64,000 nucleotides of DNA from Branchiostoma floridae. Taxonomy: Eukaryota > Chordata > Leptocardii > Amphioxiformes > Branchiostomatidae. The position numbers and the translations under genes are program-made. The notes under the pieces are model-generated. The model saw only the letters and a program-made list of their open reading frames with translations, had not been told where the DNA came from and made no database searches. This document shows, one piece after another, positions 34,397 through 49,121 of this stretch (its first letter is position 1; every line of letters begins with the position of its first letter). The stretch is taken from assembly GCF_000003815.2 (NCBI RefSeq), contig NC_049991.1:20293116-20357115 (forward strand). The letters are read 5' to 3'.

Positions 34397-37300
34397 AACT
34401 GTGACTACACTAGCGCTAGCTGTATAAGTGTGCATGGAAGAGGTACAAGGTGGTAATTCCGCTCAGCCAAAAAAGGCTCGCAGAAAAATGCGAGGGTGTC
34501 GAAACATTTTAAGAGGGGGGGATGCTAGCAAAATGTGACCGCAAAAAAAACGTCCCTATCATTTCACGTGATCAACTTTCAACTTGTAGGGTCAGACGTT
34601 GGCAATTGTACACTAAAGATTTGTAGAAGTGTGAATTGTAGAAAAGTATGACATAGCCCAGCGTTTCTAGGGGAAAGGTCTGTCAGCTAGTAGAAGTGAA
34701 TGAAGCATAAGATGTAGACAAGCCCTTGGTATTCTGTGCCCCCTGCACATGCGCTGTGTGTTTGTAAATATCTATCGTACAGTTTGGGTCTCGGATGCCG
34801 ACACGAGAGCTATGGTTCTTGTACTGAGATAGTGTGCTTTGCTTTCGAGTCTCAAGCCACGATGTTACCGTACCAGTCGACTCCATTTTTGTAAGAAAAG
34901 GCGTGAGAAAATGCGACTACAAATGATATCGCAGTCAGTGTGTTTCAACTACAAAGTGTGTTTCAACAGTTTTGGATGACATACTTTTAGTCTGGACTCG
35001 GACAACTCGATTCCGAGACTTAGGGAAGATGAAGGGAAGTGAAACACACCATTATGCAGATGGTAGGAATAATGCTTCTAAATTCACAGAGTCTGATGCT
35101 ATCTGGATATTTTGAAATATGGTTTCGTAGTACATGTAAATTGACAATCAGGCTGTGCTAAGTTTGCACAATGCCAGGTGCTTTTAATTCTCATCTTCTC
35201 AGTCGCTCCTTGCAGAAATGGACGCACTTTTCCAGCTGATATGTTTTTTCCAAAATCTTATGCAGCAAACATGTTTCGATGGTTTCTTCTTGCTTGATCT
35301 TTTCCATGTTGAGGATACCAACTTTCTGTGTCAATGAGAGGGGGCAGAATATTTTTGATCACAAGCAATGTTTTACAGGATAATACATAGTTGTAAACTT
35401 CTTTTCACAACACTGTTTTACAAACACTCAAAGTACAAATCTTCAGCAATTGAATCAAGCAGTATGGAAAAACAATGTTTTTTCAATAGCATTTTTACTT
35501 GTTTTAACTGTTTTCAGAACAGGCATCAGACAGACTGAATTATATGTTTTAGCATGTAAGATGTAATATGAAAACTTAAATATTTAACAAAATGTACAAG
35601 TCTGCTCATATATCATAACACCCTCACGGCATACCATTTCTTCATAACTTGAATGGTGCAAGCTGAAGACTGCTGCAAAAACTGTTTGGACACATTCTAA
35701 AGTAGACCCACAAGAAAGGGTGGTAAGCTGACTTGTCTTACTGGAGACTCTGCTGTAACTTCCCAGCGAGACTTGATCATCTGACGTGTCTTCTTACCAG
35801 TTGTCTTTACTGAACTCGAGTCTGACAGGAGACTTGTTTGACTCTGTCGTCTCTATCTTTACATTTGTCTTAACTCAAGTCTGTCTCGTCCAACTGGAAA
35901 CTTGGTAGACTTGTACATTTCATCTTTCCAGTTGTTTTTACTGAACTCAAGTCTGAGTCGTCTGACTGGAGACTTTGTCAACTGTGACATTTCTTCTTTA
36001 CAGTTGTCTCGACTGAATTCGAGTCCAACTCTGACTGAAAAATTTGGTTGACTCTGCTGTAACGACTAGCAGTATTCTGCTGTCAGCTTGATGTCTTCTG
36101 TTGTGTCTGACGTATTTTTGCGCAGTTAAACCAAATAATGCAGAGTCAAAATTGCACAAGAAGACCACTTTGGCGACCAATTAAGATAGTTGGTCACCAT
36201 AGACAGGTTTCTTAATGCTTGTGGCAAACGTTATCTAAGGGACTACCAAAACGTGTTCATATTGGGCAAGCCGTTCTTATGCAGAGGTGGTCTCTTGTAC
36301 AGGTTTGACTATACGCAAAACAATAGTTGCCCAGAAACTTTGCTCAACGTTACGTTTCAGACGAAATCCTGGTCCATGTCAAATTGCTACATAAGTCCAT
36401 GTTAGGGAGTGACTCGGAAGTTCTTTTGCTATCCAAGACGATATTTTATTACCGGTACCAATACTTGCTACATTATGTCTTTCAGGAAGCTCAGAGAGTT
36501 TTACTTCAATTTAATCCACATTATTATTACCCTGCGGAAACTAATGTTGAGACTTGGTAGTTTTCGTTGTGGTTTTGTGAACATGAAAATTCCAGTGTTT
36601 GCAAATTGTCATCTCTAACATATATTGATATTGGTTTGTACCATATGATGACTAGCTAATGTTGAATTTAACGTTATATCAATTCTTCCTATAGTCTTAG
36701 CGACTAAGATGCAGCTATGGGGTTTTTAAAGTCATATTTAAGATGGAAAGCTGAAATTGTATCTAAAGTAGCTCACTAGCATATTGTATGATGATTTTCA
36801 AAACTACTTTTTGACTTGTTTCATTTTCACTTTGTATGATTGAACAAGACTGACGATCTACTATTGTATATTATTATAATTATTATCGTACTGAAAACTA
36901 TATTTTGGTAGAAGTAAAAAGAATACTGCCTCCTTCACGCACTAAAATCTGATGTTGACTATCTCAAAAGTGTAAATGTAAAATTTGTCGATTGTACATG
37001 GGAGCGTTAGACTTGCTGTGCTTTGGGCTCCTTTTTGTAACTACGGACTGAGGTTCACTTAAAACCCACACAGATTTAATTTATAATGATGACATCCTCT
37101 GATGCAAATAACTTGTTCTGCAATGATCAATGATCTGTTGTTAGACAGGTCAGTTTTAAAATCCCGTGACATGTACATGGCCTGATATTATGACTTGTGT
37201 GGTAGTTTTGGCAATGGGCTTTTCTATTTTGGTAGCCGAGTGCAAGCTTTGTTGTGTATTTTTACCCAGTTGTCAGGAGCAGCAAGATTTGTTGTTATAA

Positions 37301-38766
37301 AGGTCGAAATTAAAAAAAATAAGCACCATGATGTTATCAATAAACTAACTTTGTGTGGACTATCATTATAAGTTGTGTTTTTTTTTGTCCTCTAGCGCTA
37401 TATTGCACAGCCTATTTGCCAGTGAATTTCATGCAATTATCCGACTGGTGCAATAATGCAAAGTTATCAAGCTGGACCGCACCGGTTTGGGATTTTAGGA
37501 TTCTGTGCAGTTAACAGAAGTGTGCGTTAATCCGTTGTGCAATTAAGTGACTTCTACTGTACCTATGTTGAGTTCAGTTGTCACAGGTTGCAGCATCTGT
37601 TCTATATATTAAAGTGGTCACATTTAAATGGATCCATCTACGTATTTGGATAGGCGTTTGGTGGAATAGAAGAATCGCCTACAGTAGAAGCCGGTTAATT
37701 GCACAACGGATTAACACACACTTCTGTTAACTGCACGGAATCCCAAACCGATGCGGTCCAGCTAGATAATTTCGCATTATTGCACGAGCCGGATAATTGC
37801 ATGGAATTTGCATGCAAATAGGAAGTGCAATTAAGCGGCTCCTAGAGTAGTACTCTTTTTACATCATGCTTTTTGGAGACCTCGGGTGTTTTGCTTCCTT
37901 CTTCCTAGTCAGTCACCGTGTTGCTTGCGTGTGCGGCTAACACAAGTGTTGATATCACTACTGTGTAACCTTCTTGTCTGATTGATGTATTAGTCCGCGA
38001 GTGGGCATCCTCAAATAGATCCTAGCCAAAAACTGAACGGCTGCACGGACGCATGTTTTTAGCGGTGAGAAATTCGGTTTTGGCCAGCCGAACTGATATC
38101 AAAAGTTAGATTGGTGAAAGCTTGCTTGTAACTGAAGAAATCAGCAGGTAAAGTTTGACAGCCGCGCGCTAGGTCGGAGGTACACAGTCCTGGGTTCTGA
38201 GTGGTGCGGTTGTACGCTAGCAAGGAAAAAGTGCCTTTTGCTGGGATTGACTAATTGTAGCTTGTAATTGCTATTAACAACAAACCTATGGATTCTAGTC
38301 ATTGGTAATTTTTTTCTATTATATAGAGTAAATCTGCTCAACAGAGAATGAAAAATCTGCTGACATTTCATGTAGCTTCATTATAAAGGCGACCATGTAA
38401 AACACGAATTATAACCTAGAAGTCTATGGGAAGAAGAAACTCATCAATGAGACCTTAAATGAATATGAAAAATATTCATAAAAAAATCAACGATTTGCGC
38501 TGGAGCAAAAAATTGAAAAGGTTTTATAACCGGGAGCCAGCCCGCATTTTTTGGCTGCAGATTACTCCGTCTACCTATTTCCGTTAACATGGTAACGGAC
38601 GAGTCTACATTTCCAAGGGGCGTAATTATTGTTATTTTTCTTGTATCGTACTCTACTAGATATATAAGCCATTTGAAAGAGGACTAAGGTTCTAAAGCTG
38701 TTTTTCTTGGTGTAAAGTACTTCCAAGTTATTTTTTTCCTTCTCCGCCTTGTCCCGAACGCGGCGC
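33798..38766 (+). repeat. Tandem unit 3 (4969 bp)
   Basis: Head-to-tail copy. Its coding tail is open to the normal stop. MITE A has lost its left end (the flanking ACTTCACAAAGG word is missing). From about 35620 to 36940 it is nearly identical to unit 6 at a constant offset of 15341 bp. Confidence 0.95.
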
Positions 38767-39722
38767 GGTCCCCGGCCATCAGCAGCAGTGCTCCTGTGAG
38801 CAGCACCTCCTTCGACGCATTCGGAAACAGCAGCCAGACGGCGAGCAACGACCTAGACGGCTTCGATCTCCTGGGATCGCGGTCCACGGGTGGTAGTGGT
38901 GACCTACTCGGGGGTGGCGTTTCCTCGCAGAACAACGTTGGCGCGTTTAACAGTCAGTCAGTCAGTCAGTCAAGTTTATTGCACAACGATTGTATCAGGT
39001 ACAATGTATGGCAAGTAACATGTATAACTAGCAACTACGAACTATCTACATGAGTATACTAATCTAACATAATAGAAAATAAGGCGGCATAGTGTATTTT
39101 ACATTGTTAAAGCACGACTTCTCTTTTGCATAGCATTATATATATATTGGCCTAGGTGGACAGATATGGAGTCGGGACATGATAGTATTACATTGAATAT
39201 TTCTCTACTTGTATTAGGTAGTGTTGTTCTGTTGTTACACATGGTCAATAACTTTTTCCTTTCTTCATCATAACAAGGGCATATCATCAGGAAATGGTAT
39301 TCATCTTCAATACTGTCTTTGCAGATGGGACACATTCTCTTTTCGGATGGTATATTTTTGTGACGACCCTTTTCAATTTCTAAACAATGTCCCTGGTGAA
39401 CCTGGACAACCTGATCAGCCAGCCCGCCGCCCCGCCACCCGTGCTACCGCCGCCGGCGCAACCAGCCGTCACGAACCCCTTCCTCGGGATCGCGCCGCCC
39501 TCACAACCGCTCTCGCAACCGCCCCCGGCAGCCAAGCCGGTCAGCAACCCATTCCAGGCTCAGATGGTCAGACCGCCCACTATAAACCAGATGCGCTCGC
39601 CGCCCGGACCGCCCGTGCAGCCGGGACTGGTAGGACTGGGCGGTGCGGACGGCCTCCCACAACCGCTCCTCCCCATGGGAACCACAGCACAGCCGGCGCA
39701 GCCCACCAACCCCTTCTTATGA
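38767..39722 (+). pseudogene. Epsin tail copy in unit 4, broken by LINE fragment
   Basis: 38767-38952 and 39389-39722 are epsin tail; the LINE fragment lies between. Reading into the insertion ends at a stop near 39053. An extra five bases at the junction (CGGCGCGGTCC instead of CGGTCC) also shift the frame relative to the upstream flank. LVNLD and three NPF survive in the downstream piece. Confidence 0.88.
38953..39388 (-). mobile_element. 3' fragment of a non-LTR retrotransposon (unit 4)
   Basis: Read on the minus strand, it encodes CPICKDSIEDEYHFLMICPC, the zinc-binding motif usually found after the reverse transcriptase in LINE ORF2 proteins. It then ends with CAATAAACTTGACTGACTGACTGAC, a tailed 3' end with short tandem repeats as in CR1/L2-like elements. 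It replaces 79 bp of epsin tail (founder 24021-24099) and has no target duplication, so insertion came with a deletion. 5'-truncated. Confidence 0.85.
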
Positions 39723-42700
39723 AACTGTGACTACGCTAGCGCTAGCTGTATAAGTGTGCATGGAAGAGGTACAAGGTGGTAATTCCGCTCAGCCAAAAAC
39801 GCTCGCAGAAAAATGCGAGGGTGTTGAAACATTTTAAGAGGGGGGGAGGGGGATGCTAGCAAAATGTGACCGCAACAAAAACGTCCCAATCATTTCGCGT
39901 GATCAACTTTCAACTAGTAGGGTAAGACGTCGGCAATTGTACACTAAAGATTTGTAGAAGTGTGAATCGTAGAAAAAGTATGACATAGCCCAGCGTTTCT
40001 AGAGGAAAGGTCTGTCAGCTAGTAGAAGTGAATGAAGCATAAGATGTAGACAAGCCCTTGGTATTCTGTGCCCCCAGCACATGCGCTGTGTGTTTGTAAA
40101 TATCTATCGTACAGTTTGGGTCTCGGATGCTGAAATGAGAGCTATGGTTCTTGTACTGAGATAGTGTGCTTTGCTTTCGAGTCTCAACCCACGATGTTAC
40201 CGTACCAGTCGACTCCATTTTTGTAAGAAAAGGCGTGAGAAAATGCGACTACAAATGATATCACAGTCAGTGTGTTTCAACTACAAAGTGTGTTTCAACA
40301 GTTTTGAATGACATACTTTTAGTCTGGACTTGGACAACTCCATTCCGAGACTTAGGGAAGATGAAGGGAAGTGAAACACACCATTATGCAGATGGTAGGA
40401 ATAATGCTTCTAAATTCACAGAGTCTGATGCTAACTGGATATTTTGAAATATGGTTTCGTAGTACATGTAAATTGACAATCAGGCTGTCCTAAGTTTGCA
40501 CAATGCCAGGTGCTTTTAATTCTCATCTTCTCAGTCACTCCTTGCAGAAATGGACGCACTTTTCCAGCTGATATGTTTTTTTCTCCAAAATCTTGTGCAG
40601 CGAACATGTTTCAATGGTTTCTTCTTGCTTGATCTTTTCCATGTTGAGGATACCAACTTTCTGTGTCAGTGAGAGGGGACAGAATATTTTTGATCACAAG
40701 CAATGTTTTACAGGATAATACATAGTTGTAAACTTCTTTTCACAACACTGTTTTACAAACACTCAAAGTACAAATCTTCAGCACTTGAATCAAGCAGTAT
40801 GGAAAAACAATGTTTGTTCAACAGCATTTTTACTTGTTTTAACTGTCAGAACAGGCATCAGACAGACTGAATTATATGTTTTACCATGTATGATGTAATA
40901 TGAAAACTTAAATATTTAACAAAATGTACAAGTCTGCTCATATGTTATAACACCCTCACGGCATACCATTTCTTCATAACTTAAATGGTGCAAGCTGAAG
41001 ACTGCTGCAAAATCTGTTTGGACACATTCTAAAGTAGAGCCACAAGAAAGTGTTGTAAGCTGACTTGTCTTACTGGAGACTCTGCTGTAACTTCCCAGCG
41101 AGACTTGATCATCTGACGTGTCTTCTTACCAGTATTTCTTTACTGAACTCGAGTCTGACAGGAGACTTGTTTGACTCTGTCGTTTCTATCTTTACATTTG
41201 TCTTAACTCAAGTCTGTCTCGTCCAACTGGAAACTTGGTAGACTTGTACCTTTCTTCTTTCCAGTTGTTTTTACTGAACTCAAGTCTGAGTCGTCTGACT
41301 GGAGACTTTGTCAACTGTGACATTTCTTCTTTACAGTTGTCTCGACTGAACTCAAGTCCAACTCTGACTGAAAAATTTGGTTGACTCTGCTATAACGACT
41401 CGCAGTATTCTGCTGTCAGCTTGATGTCTTCTGTTGTGTCTGACGTATTTTTGCGCAGTTAAACCAAATAATGCAGAGTCAAAATTGCACAAGAAGACCA
41501 CTTTGGCGACCAATTAAGATAGTTGGTCACCATAGACAGGTTTCTTAATGCTTGTGGCAAACGTTATCTAAGGGACTACCAAAACGTGTTCATATTAGGC
41601 AAGCCGTTCTTATGCAGAGGTGGTCTCTTGTACAGGTTTGACTATATGCAAAACAATAATTAGTACCCAGAAAGTTTGCTCAATGTTAAGTTTCAGACGA
41701 AATCCTGGTCCAAGTTAAATCGCTACATCAGTCCCTGTCAGGGAGTGACTCGGAAGTTGTTTTGCTATCCAAGACGATATTTTATTACCGGTACCAATAC
41801 TTGCTACATTATGTCTTTCAGGAAGCTCAGAGAGTTTTACTTCAATTTACTCCACATTATTATTACCCTGTGGAAACTAATGTTGAGACTTGGTAGTTTT
41901 CGTTGTGGTTTTGTGAACATGAAGATTCCAGTGTTTGCAAATTGTCATCTCTAACATATATTGATATTGGTTTGTACCATATGATGACTAGCTAATGTTG
42001 AATTTAACGTTATATCAATTCTTCCTATAGTCTTAACGACTAAGATGCAGCTATGGGGTTTTTAAAGTCATATTTAAGATGGAAAGCTGAAATTGTATCT
42101 AAAGTAGCTCAATAGCATATTGTATGATGATTTTCAAAACTACTTTTTGACTTGTTTCATTTTCACTTTGTATGATTGAACAAGACTGACGATCTACTTT
42201 ATTGTATATCATTATAATTATTATCGTACTGAAAACCATATTTTGGTAGAAGTAAAAAGAATACTGCCTCCTTCACGCACTAAAATCTGATGTTGACTAT
42301 GTCAAAAGTGTAAATGTAAAATTTGTCGATTGTACATGGGAGCGTTAGACTTGCTGTGCTTTGGGCTCCTTTTTGTAACTACGGACTGAGGTTCGCTTAA
42401 AACCCACACAGATTTAATTTATGATGATGACATCCTCTGATGCAAATAACATGTTCTGCAATGATCAATGATCTGTTATTAGACAGCTCAGTTTTAAAAT
42501 CCTGTGACATGTACATGGCCTAATATTATGACTTGTGTGGTAGTTTTGGCAAGGGGCTTTTCTATTTTGGTAGCCGAGTGCAAGCTTTGTTGTGTATTTT
42601 TACCCAGTTGTCAGGAGCAGCAAGATTTGTTGTTATAAAGGTCGAAATTAAAAAAATAAGCACCATGATGTTATCAATAAACTAACTTTGTGTGGACTAT

Positions 42701-44124
42701 CATTACAACTTGTGTTTTTTTTTTTGTCCGCTACCACTTCACAAAGGTTGATACAGTAGAGGTCGCTTTATTGCACAGCCTATTTGCCAGTGAATTTCAT
42801 GCAATTATCCGACTGGTGCAATAATGCAAAGTTATCAAGCTGGACCGCATCGGTTTGGGATTTTAGGATTCTGTGCAGTTAACAGAAGTGTGCGTTAATC
42901 CGTTGTGCAATTAAGTGACTTCTACTGTACCTATGTTGAGTTGTCGTCACAGGTTGCAGCATCTGTTCTATATATTAAAGTGGTCACATTTCAATGGACC
43001 CTTAAAGGTATTTGGATTGGCGTTTGGTGGAATAGAAGAATTGACTACAGTAGAAGCCGGTTAATTGCACAACGGATTAACACACACTTCTGTTAACTGC
43101 ACGGAATCCCAAACCCGTGCGGTCCAGCTAGATAATTTCGCATAATTGCACGAGCCGGATAATTGCATGGAATTTGCTGGCAAATAGGAAGTGCAATTAA
43201 GCGGCTCCTAGAGTAGTACTCTTTTTACATCATGCTTTTTGGAGACCTCAGGTGTTTTGCTTCCTTCTTCCTAGTCAGTCACCGTGTTGCTTGCGTGTGC
43301 GGCTAACACAAGTGTTGATGGCACTACTGTGTAACCTTCTTGTCTCATTGATGTATTACTCCGCGAGTGGGCACCCTGAAGTAGATCCGAGCCAAAAACT
43401 GAACGGCTGCATGGACGCATGTTTTTAGCGGTGAGAAATTCGGTTTTGGCCAGCCGAACTGATATCAAAAGTTCGATTGGTGAAAGCTTGCTTGTACCTG
43501 AAGAAATCAGCAGGTAAAGTTTGACAGCCGCGCGCTAGGTCGGAGGTACACAGCGCTGGGTTCTGAGTGGTGCGGTTGTACGCTAGCAAGGAAAAAGTGC
43601 CTTTTGCTGGGATTGACTAATTGTAGTTGTAATTGCTATTAACAACAAACCTATAGATTCTAGTCATTGGCAATTTTTTTCTATTATATAGAGTAAATCT
43701 GCTCAACAGAGAATGAAAAATCTGCTGACATTTCATGTAGCTTCATTATAAAGGCGACCATGTAAAACAATAATTATAATCTAGAAGACTATGGGAAGAA
43801 GAAAATTATCAATGAGACCTTAAATGAATATGAAAAATATTCATAAAAATCAACGATTTGCGCTGGAGCAAAAAATTGAAAAGGTTTTATAACCGGGCGC
43901 CAGCCCGCATTTTTTGGCTGCAGATTACTCCGTCTACCTATTTCCGTTAACATGGTAACGGACGAGTCTACATTTCCAAGGGGCGTAATTATTGTTATTT
44001 TTCTTGTATCGTACTCTACTAGATATATAAGCCATTTGAAAGATGACTAAGGTTCTAAAGCTGTTTTTCTTGGTGTAAACTACTTCCAAGTTATTTTTTG
44101 CCTTCTCCGCCTTGTCCCGAACGC

Positions 44125-44723
44125 GGTCCCCGGCCATCAGCAGCAGTGCTCCTGTGAGCAGCACCTCCTTCGACGCATTCGGAAACAGCAGCCAGACGGC
44201 GAGCAACGATCTAGACGGCTTCGATCTCCTGGGATCGCGGTCCACGGGAGGTATGGGCGACCTACTCGGGGGCGGCGTTTCCTCGCAGAACAACGTTGGC
44301 GCGTTTAACATGATGGGGCTCGACCAGGGTTTACCGATGCAGCCGGGCGGCAAGCAGAAGACGCCGGAGACGTTCCTTGGCGAGAACTCGTCACTGGTGA
44401 ACCTGGACAACCTGATCAGCCAGCCGGCCGCCCCGNNNNNNNNNNNNNNNNNNNNNNNNNNNNNNNNNNNNNNNNNNNNNNNNNNNNNNNNNNNNNNNNN
44501 NNNNNNNNNNNNNNNNNNNNNNNNNNNNNNNNNNNAGCCGGTCAGCAACCCATTCCAGGCTCAGATGGTCAGACCGCCCACTATAAACCAGATGCGCTCG
44601 CCGCCCGGACCGCCCGTGCAGCCGGGACTGGTAGGACTGGGCGGTGCGGACGGCCTCCCACAACCGCTCCTCCCCATGGGAACCACAGCACAGCCGGCGC
44701 AGCCCACCAACCCCTTCTTATGA
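44125..44723 (+). pseudogene. Epsin tail copy in unit 5 (open frame, contains N gap)
   Basis: The readable sequence is open on both sides of the 100-N gap, and the gap length preserves phase if it is correct. LVNLD and the second and third NPF are readable; the first NPF falls in the gap. One codon differs from neighbours (GGMGD for GGSGD). Confidence 0.7.
44436..44535. other. Assembly gap (100 N)
   Basis: Falls in the GC-rich, proline-coding part of the unit-5 epsin tail. Confidence 0.99.
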
Positions 44724-47700
44724 AACTGTGACTACGCTAGCGCTAGCTGTATAAGTGTGCATGGAAGAGGTACAAGGTGGTAATTCCGCTCAGCCAAAAA
44801 CGCTCGCAGAAAAATGCGAGGGTGTTGAAACATTTTAAGAGGGGGGGAGGGGGATGCTAGCAAAATGTGACCGCAACAAAAACGTCCCAATCATTTCGCG
44901 TGATCAACTTTCAACTTGTAGGGTAAGACGTCGGCAATTGTACACTAAAGATTTGTAGAAGTGTGAATTGTAGAAAAAGTATGACATAGCCCAGCGTTTC
45001 TAGGGGAAAGGTCTGTCAGCTAGTAGAAGTGAATGAAGCATAAGATGTAGACAAGCCCTTGGTATTCTGTGCCCCCTGCACATGCGCTGTGTGTTTGTAA
45101 ATATCTATCGTACAGTTTGGGTCTCGGATGCTGACACGAGAGCTATGGTTCTTGTACTGAGATAGTATGCTTTGCTTTCGAGTCTCAACCCACGATGTTA
45201 CCGTACCAGTCGACTCCATTTTTTTAAGAAAAGGCGTGAGAAAATGCGACTACAAATGATATCACAGTCAGTGTGTTTCAACTACAAAGTGTTTCAAAAG
45301 TTTTGGATGACATACTTTTAGTCTGGACTTGGACAACTCGATTCCGAGACTTAGGGAAGATGAAGGGAAGTGAAACACACCATTATGCAGATGGTAGGAA
45401 TAATGCTTCTAAATTCACAGAGTCTGATGCTAACTGGATATTTTGAAACATGGTTTCGTAGTACATGTAAATTGACAATCAGGCTGTGCTTAGTTTGCAC
45501 AATGCCAGGTGCTTTTAATTCTCATCTTCTCAGTCACTCCTTGCAGAAATACACTTTTCCAACTGATATGTTTTTTCCCAAATCTTGTGCAGCGAACATG
45601 TTTCCGTGGTTTCTTCTTGCTTGATCTTTTCCATGTTGAGGATACCAACTTTCTGTGTCAATGAGAGGGGACAGAATATTTTTGATCACAAGCAATGTTT
45701 TACAGGATAATACATAGTTGTAAACTTCTTTTCACAACACTGTTTTACAAACACTCAAAGTACAAAGCTCCAGCCATTGAATCAAGCAGTATGGAAAAAC
45801 AATGTTTGTTCAACAGCATTTTTATTTGTTTTAACTGTCAGAACAGGCATCAGACAGACTGAATTATATGTTTTACCATGTATGATGTAATATGAAAACT
45901 TAAATATTTAACAAAATGTACAAGTCTGCTCATATGTCATAACACCCTCATGGCATACCATTTCTGTATAACTTGAATGGTGCAAGCTGAAGACTGCTGC
46001 AAAAACTGTTTGGACACATTCTAAAGTAGACCCACAAGAAAGTGTTGTAAGCTGACTTGTCTTACTGGAGACTCTGCTGTAACTTCCCAGCGAGACTTGA
46101 TCATCTGACGTGTCTTCTTACCAGTTGTCTTTACTGAACTCGAGTCTGACAGGAGACTTGTTTGACTCTGTCGTTTCTATCTTTACATTTGTCTTAACTC
46201 AAGTCTGTCTCGTCCAACTGGAAACTTGGTAGACTTGTACATTTCTTCTTTCCAGTTGTTTTTACTGAACTCAAGTCTGAGTTGTCTGACTGGAGACTTT
46301 GTCAACTGTGACATTTCTTCTTTACAGTTGTCTCGACTGAACTCAAGTCCAACTCTGACTGAAAAATTTGGTTGACTCTGCTATAACGACTCGCAGTATT
46401 CTGCTGTCAGCTTGATGTCTTCTGTTGTGTCTGACGTATTTTTGCGCAGTTAAACCAAATAATGCAGAGTCAAAATTGCACAAGAAGACCACTTTGGCGA
46501 CCAATTAAGATAGTTGGTCACCATAGACAGGTTTCTTAATGCTTGTGGCAAACGTTATCTAAGGGACTACCAAAACGTGTTCATATTAGGCAAGCCGTTC
46601 TTATGCAGAGGTGGTCTCTTGTACAGGTTTGACTATATGCAAAACAATAATTAGTACCCAGAAAGTTTGCTCAATGTTAAGTTTCAGACGAAATCCTGGT
46701 CCAAGTTAAATCGCTACATCAGTCCCTGTCAGGGAGTGACTCGGAAGTTGTTTTGCTATCCAAGACGATATTTTATTACCGGTACCAATACTTGCTACAT
46801 TATGTCTTTCAGGAAGCTCAGAGAGTTTTACTTCAATTTACTCCACATTATTATTACCCTGTGGAAACTAATGTTGAGACTTGGTAGTTTTCGTTGTGGT
46901 TTTGTGAACATGAAAATTCCAGTGTTTGCAAATTGTCATCTCTAACATATATTGATATTGGTTTGTACCATATGATGACTAGCTAATGTTGAATTTAACG
47001 TTATATCAATTCTTCCTATAGTCTTAGCGACTAAGATGCAGCTATGGGGTTTTTAAAGTCATATTTAAGATGGAAAGCTGAAATTGTATCTAAAGTAGCT
47101 CACTAGCATATTGTATGATGATTTTCAAAACTACTTTTTGACTTGTTTCATTTTCACTTTGTATGATTGAACAAGACTGACGATCTACTATTGTATATTA
47201 TTATAATTATTATCGTACTGAAAACTATATTTTGGTAGAAGTAAAAAAGAATACTGCCTCCTTCACGCACTAAAATCTGATGTTGACTATGTCAACAGTG
47301 TAAATGTAAAATTTGTCGATTGTACATGGGAGCGTTAGACTTGCTGTGCTTTGGGCTCCTTTTTGTAACTACGGACTGAGGTTCGCTTCAAACCCACACA
47401 GATTTATTTTATAATGATGACATCCTCTGATGCAAATAACTTGTTCTGCAATGATCAATGATCTGTTATTAGACAGCTCAGTTTTAAAATCCTGTGACAT
47501 GTACATGGCCTAATATTATGACTTGTGTGGTAGTTTTGGCAAGGGGCTTTTCTATTTTGGTAGCCGAGTGCAAGCTTTGTTGTGTATTTTTACCCAGTTG
47601 TCAGGAGCAGCAAGATTTGTTGTTATAAAGGTCGAAATTAAAAAAATAAGCACCATGATGTTATCAATAAACTAACTTTGTGTGGACTATCATTACAACT

Positions 47701-49121
47701 TGTGTTTTTTTTTTTGTCCGCTACCACTTCACAAAGGTTGATACAGTAGAGGTCGCTTTATTGCACAGCCTATTTGCCAGTGAATTTCATGCAATTATCC
47801 GACTGGTGCAATAATGCAAAGTTATCAAGCTGGACCGCATCGGTTTGGGATTTTAGGATTCTGTGCAGTTAACAGAAGTGTGCGTTAATCCGTTGTGCAA
47901 TTAAGTGACTTCTACTGTACCTATGTTGAGTTGTCGTCACAGGTTGCAGCATCTGTTCTATATATTAAAGTGGTCACATTTCAATGGACCCTTAAAGGTA
48001 TTTGGATTGGCGTTTGGTGGAATAGAAGAATTGACTACAGTAGAAGCCGGTTAATTGCACAACGGATTAACACACACTTCTGTTAACTGCACGGAATCCC
48101 AAACCCGTGCGGTCCAGCTAGATAATTTCGCATAATTGCACGAGCCGGATAATTGCATGGAATTTGCTGGCAAATAGGAAGTGCAATTAAGCGGCTCCTA
48201 GAGTAGTACTCTTTTTACATCATGCTTTTTGGAGACCTCAGGTGTTTTGCTTCCTTCTTCCTAGTCAGTCACCGTGTTGCTTGCGTGTGCGGCTAACACA
48301 AGTGTTGATGGCACTACTGTGTAACCTTCTTGTCTCATTGATGTATTACTCCGCGAGTGGGCACCCTGAAGTAGATCCGAGCCAAAAACTGAACGGCTGC
48401 ATGGACGCATGTTTTTAGCGGTGAGAAATTCGCTTTTGGCCAGCCGAACTGATATCAAAAAGTTCGATTGGTGAAAGCTTGCTTGTAACTGAAGAAATCA
48501 GCAGGTAAAGTTTGACAGCCGCGCGCTAGGGCGGAGGTACACAGTCCTGGGTTCTGAGTGGTGCGGCTGTACGCTAGCAAGCAATGAAAAGGTGCCTTTT
48601 GCTGGGATTGACTAATTGTAGCTTGTAATTGCTATTAACAACAAACCTATGGATTCTAGTCATTGGCAATTTTTTTCTATTATATAGAGTAAATCTGCTC
48701 AACAGAGAATGAAAAATCTGCTGACATTTCATGTAGCTTCATTATAAAGGCGACCATGTAAAACACGAATTATAACCTAGAAGTCTATAGGAAGAAGAAA
48801 CTCATCAATGAGACCTTAAATGAATATGAAAAATATTCATAAAAAATCAACGATTTGCGCTGGAGCAAATAATTGAAAAGGTTTTATAACCGGGCGCCAG
48901 CCCGCATATTTTGGCTGCAGATTACTCCGTCTACCTATTTCCGTTAACATGGTAACGGACGAGTCTACATTTCCAAGGGGCGTTATTATTGTTATTTTTG
49001 TTGTATCGTACTCTACTAGATATATAAGCCATTTGAAAGAGGACTAAGGTTCTATAGCTGTTTTTCTTGGTGTAAACTACTTCCAAGTTATTTTTTGCCT
49101 TCTCCGCCTTGTCCCGAACGC

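Larger units (their letters stand above)
38767..44124 (+). repeat. Tandem unit 4 (5358 bp, with LINE fragment)
   Basis: Head-to-tail copy. A 436-bp LINE fragment replaces 79 bp of the coding tail; without that change the unit would be ~5001 bp. From about 42480 to 43440 it is nearly identical to unit 5 at an offset of 4990 bp. Confidence 0.95.
44125..49121 (+). repeat. Tandem unit 5 (4997 bp, with N gap)
   Basis: Head-to-tail copy with a 100-N gap in the coding tail. Comparison with unit 1 (24146-24245) predicts exactly 100 missing bases. Confidence 0.95.

Noticed and set aside
39221-39730. 169-codon plus-strand frame in unit 4 (also in unit 7)
   Set aside because: Runs through the LINE fragment antisense and then reads the epsin tail in the wrong frame.
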